Positions 47,501-53,500 of a stretch of 64,000 bases of DNA are shown in pieces; position 1 is the first letter of the stretch, and every line of letters begins with the position of its first letter. Source of the stretch: Symbiodinium kawagutii (lineage: Eukaryota > Sar > Dinophyceae > Suessiales > Symbiodiniaceae); the NCBI GenBank assembly GCA_009767595.1, contig VSDK01013708.1, positions 54,159 to 118,158 on the forward strand. Reading direction: 5' to 3'. The notes beneath the pieces are model-generated. The model saw only the letters and a program-made list of their open reading frames with translations, had not been told where the DNA came from and did not search any database. The translations under genes were made by a program, and so were the position numbers.

Positions 47501-50500
47501 AAGCATTGGAGAGGGACATCTATGCTCGGTCCAACACAGCTCCCCCCACGAGCCGAATGAAAACCTGGACCCAGCTGGCCAAAGCTTGGAACCTGCCTCC
47601 CCTTCCTATCACGGCAGATCTGATCAGATGCCTGGGGGCATGGTTCAAACATGGTGGCTACCGCTCTGCCCACCTCTACTTCGGCACCGCCAAAAAAGAG
47701 CACGTGCTAGCCTACGGCCAACTGCCAGCTGACTTGGACATCAGAATCAGAGACGTGCTGCGGTCCATCGAAAGAGGCCAGGGCCCAGCCAAGCTCAAAG
47801 ACGGATTCCCAGTCACTGATTTGCCCACAATCGACCTCACCAAGAAGTCGCATCACTTCGCTGTGTGCTATCACATGGTCGTGGTGGGTTGCTACTTTCT
47901 GACCCGTGAGATTGAACTCTCGGCCACCCTTCGGAAACACATCCGAATGGATCATCAAAAACAGATCGTGAGCTGGACGCTCCCTGCCACAAAGACCACC
48001 ACCAAAGCCGAACTCACAGAGCGGTCTCACCGCTGCTTGTGTCACCTGGTGCCCAAGAACATCTGCCCTTTTCATTGCATGGCCCAACTGCTCGATCTCA
48101 CGCATGCGGACACCACCCAGTCCGAGGACATCCCGCTGCTGCATGACGAGGACGGGAATCACCTGTCCAAGTTTGTGCTGATCGAGAACATCAGGATGGT
48201 GATCAGAGCTGCAGGCATTCCCACCACACGGGCTGGCCTCGATGGCGTCATCGAACGCTATGGAGGTCACACCCTGAGGGTGGCAGGGGCCCAGCATCTA
48301 ACCCAACTCGGTTTCCAGACAAGCCTGGTGATGCTCTTGGGCCGTTGGGGGTCCATGGCGATCCTCCGATACGTGCAGGAATCTCCATTGCAAGCCTTGA
48401 CAGATGACTTGCCACTATCCACATCGAGTACACCAGCCCCACCCGACCTGGAACCGGCCATGAAGAAGATCAAAGCCGACTCCGATCTCACTCGCAAAGA
48501 GGTCGATGTCCTCCACCAACGACTTCAAGAAGTGACCAGTGCAGTGGCCGGGATCAACAGGATTCCGAAATTCATCGTGGGCAAGAAAACCCACATCCCA
48601 GATGCCAGCGAAATGACCCTACCACCAGTGGCCTGGGCGACCAAGTGTGGATGGCACTATGGCATCAGTCGCTTCAGTCGCTCTGACATCGAACAGAACT
48701 GCTGCTTGAAGTGTTTCGCCCCCTCTGGCACCGCCGGAGAAGCAGTCGTTGAATCCAGCGACTCGGGCTCCTCTAGTGATTCTTCCGAGTGATCAGCTTT
48801 CATCTTGGAAAAGGATCACTTGCACTTGCCACCTGAGCAGCAACCCAGGTGACCAACCACCAAACATGACACCTTCAACCTTTTCATGACCACACATGAC
48901 ATGACCATGTCATGATGGTGACCATGTAATGATAGTGACCTCGCCGAGTCAGGGAGGCACACCACCGAACACATCTAGTCACAACATCCACGAGCCAGTG
49001 GATGTGATCACCAGTCAGTTGGGTCACCTCGCCGAGTCAGGGAGGGACACGACACTTTTCACCTAACTCACATGATGTCCTTGGTGCGAGCAGCCCAGGC
49101 TCTAGCTGACGGTTCCGTAACCAAAGCTTGCCACCGTTTCAACTGTGAAATCAGAGGTATGATTTCAACATCAGGGGTCACAGGATGGTTTCAGAGACAT
49201 GATCCATACCTTACATGCCTTGGTAGCTTCACACTAGTTCCCTCCGACCATCGTTGCCGTCAACATGGTCCTGTCAGCGAGGCCGCTGACTCCAGAGCTC
49301 CAGAACTTGGCAGACCAAGCTGGTCTGGAAGCCGATGTCATCGAGTATCTCACCTTCCGGAGAGCGCACTCTCCTGGTGTCCTTGGGGCCATGGCCAAGG
49401 ACTTTAGCGAAGTGGACACTTTGCTGGTGGAGCCCCTCGAACAAGGTTGCACCATTGAGGGCAAACAGTTCAAGGTGGCAGCAGACCAAGTCCCGGTCGT
49501 GCGAGGATCCTTGCGATACCTCTGGAAGCTGTGCCATGACACCTTGACACAACCAGCTGCCAGCACAGCTCCAACGACAGTGGCACCGAATGTGCCACCA
49601 CCACCAACCACACCCAAGACAGCTCCGAAGGAACTCCCCCACGACACTGTGAAGGACCTGGTGGACCACTACGAGAGCCAGATGGTTCACGGCCGACGGA
49701 GGCCATTCCCAGTTCGGGCCCTCCTGGGCGCAGAAAAAGTGGTGTCAAGAGTCTGGTTTGAAATTCAGACCAACACCCAGACCCCAGTTCAACTCCATGA
49801 AATCCTCGCCTGTCGGTTTTACGATGCGGCAGGACAGACCAACGCCTTGGCCCAGGCCCAGCCAGCCAAGTCATCTGCCAAGGTCACGTTGGACTTGGGC
49901 TCCAGCTCCGTGGAGGTCAGCGGCGAACCTGCATGGACTCCGAAAGGAGTCCTGAGCGTCCTCGACGCACTCGACTCCATCCAATGGCTGTGGGTCCTCA
50001 CCAAGTACGGCCATGAACTCGACGTGATCGCATACCTGAACTGGTGGCGTCAGTTGTTCCGATCCAAGAGCCAGAAGATCGAACAGCTGAAACTCTACTG
50101 GACCGACGTCGGATGGACCATGAGCTTGGCACTGCGACAGGGCGAGGACTTCGCCAACATCTCCAACATGATCATGAAGGACCAGTTCGCACTCCAAGCC
50201 GCCCTGAGTCGTGAGCTCCCCATTCCAGCAAAGGCTCGGCCTGCAGCCCCGAGCAATCGAACATCTCGCAATGAACAGCCCTACCGCCAACAATACCAAC
50301 AGAAGTCTCAGAAGAGAGGCACGTGGCAGAACCCATCCTGGCAACCAGCCAAGAAGTATGACAAGGGTGATGGCTGGAAGCCCCAACCCCCTCCAGGTCC
50401 CCCACCGGCGTCTGGAGGAACAGGCAGTGCCGGCTAGGGACAGCACGGGGCACCACCCCAGGGTGGTGTACCCGACAAGCGGGGGCGCACTGACCCGCCT

Positions 50501-53500
50501 GACAGAACCCACCGCCACACTGGCCAGATGCCAGTGTTTCTCTTCTCAGTCTTTGATGGCATCGGCTGTGCCCGAGTTGCCCTTCAAGCTGTGGCCGACC
50601 ACTGCCCCATGGACATCACATACGTGGCATGGGAAATTGATGAGGAATGCATCGCCTTGACCAACCAGCACCATCAGGTCTACCACAGAGGCAACTTCCT
50701 TCAAGACGATCTTCGAGACCTCCAGAAGTTCGTCCAGCAGCATGACCCCAATGCCCTCAGCACCATCATCTTGACAAGCGGGCCACCATGCCCAGATTAT
50801 AGTCGTATCCTCGGCGACAGTGGTCGAGGACGGCTTGGAGATGAAGGGAGCAAATTCGAGCAGTTTTGCCAATGGCAGAAGGACCTGATCCCACTGATGG
50901 CACCCCGGAAGACAGTCCGCCTGGTGGAAAACGTTGTGCCACACCGTCGTGCTGATGTGGGTTACTTTGAAAGCAAACTGAATTGCAAGGCCATCGTCTG
51001 GGACGCGGCCGACTTCAAACGGGTCAGCAGGCCCCGTGTCTGGTGGAGTGACATCGAATGGAACTCACCCATCGTCAAGCAGGTCCTTGGAAGTGAACCA
51101 CATTGGACCAAACACTTCGGCACTGCCCGTCTTCACTGCCCACAGCCCATCTCCGCAGTGGAGATCCCTGACGGTTGGCAGAGCCCAGAGTGCTGGCACA
51201 CCGGTGGAGTCCTCCATTGCCTCACCACCCCGGCTCCAACTGATGAAGGACGACAAGCCCCTCGGAGCTGCCGAGGCCGACTAGACAGTGCCACGTACAA
51301 CAGATGGATAGCAGCAGACCGCCAGTTTGCTCCTTGGCACTACGAGGACCCAGTGGTGATGAAGTCCCCCACAGGTGAACTCACCACACCGCCAATCACA
51401 ACCAAAGAGACGGTGCATGAACTACCCGTCAACTACACGGCCAACTTCCCCGAGAAGACCAGACATCGCATGCTGGGCAACTCCTGGCATGTCGGCATGG
51501 CACGCCTCCTCCTCTGGATCTTGGTGCTACAGATCCAAGAGACGACAGCCAGCATGACGTTGCCAACACGGGTAGAGCCATACCCCAACCTGAGATACAT
51601 CCAGCAGCTATGGGAAGAGGAGCCACTCATCCCTGGCCCGGCCTCCAAACAGATCTCTCGTAGTTTTCAACTGGAACAGTGCCAAGACATGTGGAGCCAC
51701 TGGGAAACATCCCGAACACTTCCCCACCCACATCAAGAACTGTGGGTTGTGGAGCAGGGACTACAACAAGTCCTGCGACATCAGGACGAGTGTCACACTG
51801 CTCTACCTGCACTCCGAGCTCGGGTGTGTGAAGAAGTTGCTGAACTTCGTGCTCAACTTCAACCAGAAACCCAGGCATGGTTCACATCCCTGTCGCCCCA
51901 CATCCGATCTTTGTACCAGACCCCGGACAGCTGCCTTCAGCTACCTCTCCTCAAACACCTGGCCAAGCTAGGCCAATGGCAGGACCACCACCTGCTGCAA
52001 GAACTCAACGACGGTTTCCCGTTGTTGGGACGCCTCCGGCCAGGACTGGGTTGGGAGCCGCGGGCAGATGCGAAGTATCAAGATCCAATGCCCATGATGG
52101 ACTTCATGAAACACAACGAAGCCTACGTTCATAAGAAACTCCACAAGCACAGAGTGGATCCTCACTGGAAAACCCTGGCGGCGGAAATCGCCCAAGAAGT
52201 GGCACTGGGGAGAATGGAAGGCCCGTTCTGCGGCCCGAAGAGCTGGCCCAAACAAACAGTGGCACTACCACTGTTTGAACACACACAGAAGTTGCTGCCA
52301 GGCCCCCAAACCCACGGCGCCACAAGCGTCTCCTTTGCCATCATTCAGACTGGCAGTGATGGCCAACCCAAGATCCGCCGTGGTGAAGACTGGAGAAGAG
52401 CTCACCACAACCAAACGGTGATGGTGTCAGACAGACCCCACAATCACCGCCCTCCCACCTTTGTGGCCTTGGCAGCAGAGTTTGCCCATCGCCAACAGGA
52501 TTCCACAATCTGGGGTTCTGACCATGAAAATGCATACAGGCAGTTGCCTGTGGAGGAACCATGCCACACCTGGACCATCCTGTTCACAGAGGGCGGGCCA
52601 ACATTGTGGCGCCATCGAGCTCTTCTTTTCGGTGCCACAGGATCGGTTTGGTCCTATGGCAGAGTGGGAGATTTCCTCTGCTGGTTGGCCAGAGCCTTTC
52701 TCCTGACCCCAGCGATTCACTATGTCGACGACTATGCAGCAGTGGAAGCTGCCTCCCTGGGCCAATCGTCCTTTGACAAGAGCCACACACTGTGGCAAGA
52801 ATGCGGTTTCAGATTCAAGACTAGCAAGATGCAGCCGCCTGGTCCATCTCACAAAATCCAAGGTGTGCTCATGTCGACCACTCCTTCATCATTCACTCTC
52901 GCCCCCGATGCAGACCGACTTCAACGAATGGTGAGCCGTCTGAGAGAAGCACTCCTGGACAACAAGTTGTCCCGTGATGAGGCCAGCAAGATCGCTGGCA
53001 AACTCCAATTCATGACCGACACCTTGGCAGGCCAAGCTCTGAAAGCCTGCCTCGTGCCACTGTATCACCACAGCTATCACGGTGACGACCACAAGAGCCT
53101 ACCCACAGGCCTCCGTGATGCCCTGCAGACTACCATCTTCATCCTGGACAACTTGCAGCCCAAGATCTACAAGTTTGACTACACAGCACCTGCCGTCTTG
53201 TATGCAGATGCATACTTCCAAGCCGGCGATCAGAAACTCAAACTGAGCCAAGCTTGGGACTCCGACTGGGACACCACTGCAGTCAACCTCTACAAGAATG
53301 GTTGGGGATGGGTGCTGCATCTCCCAGATGGCCGAACCTTGTATGCCAACGGCCAGGTGCCACCTGGAGTGGTCAAACACCTGACCACCAGATCGGCCTA
53401 TATATATGGCCTTGAAATCATCGCCCAGGTGATCCCACTCATCGTGTGCCGATCTGTGTTACCACAGAGCCTGTGGTGTTGGATTGACAACGAGGCCGGA

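Noticed and set aside
50528..51540. Adenine (Dam-like) methyltransferase as found in some DIRS elements
   Set aside because: Motifs are those of C5 enzymes (PC with catalytic Cys, ENV, RPR); no DPPY-type motif is present.
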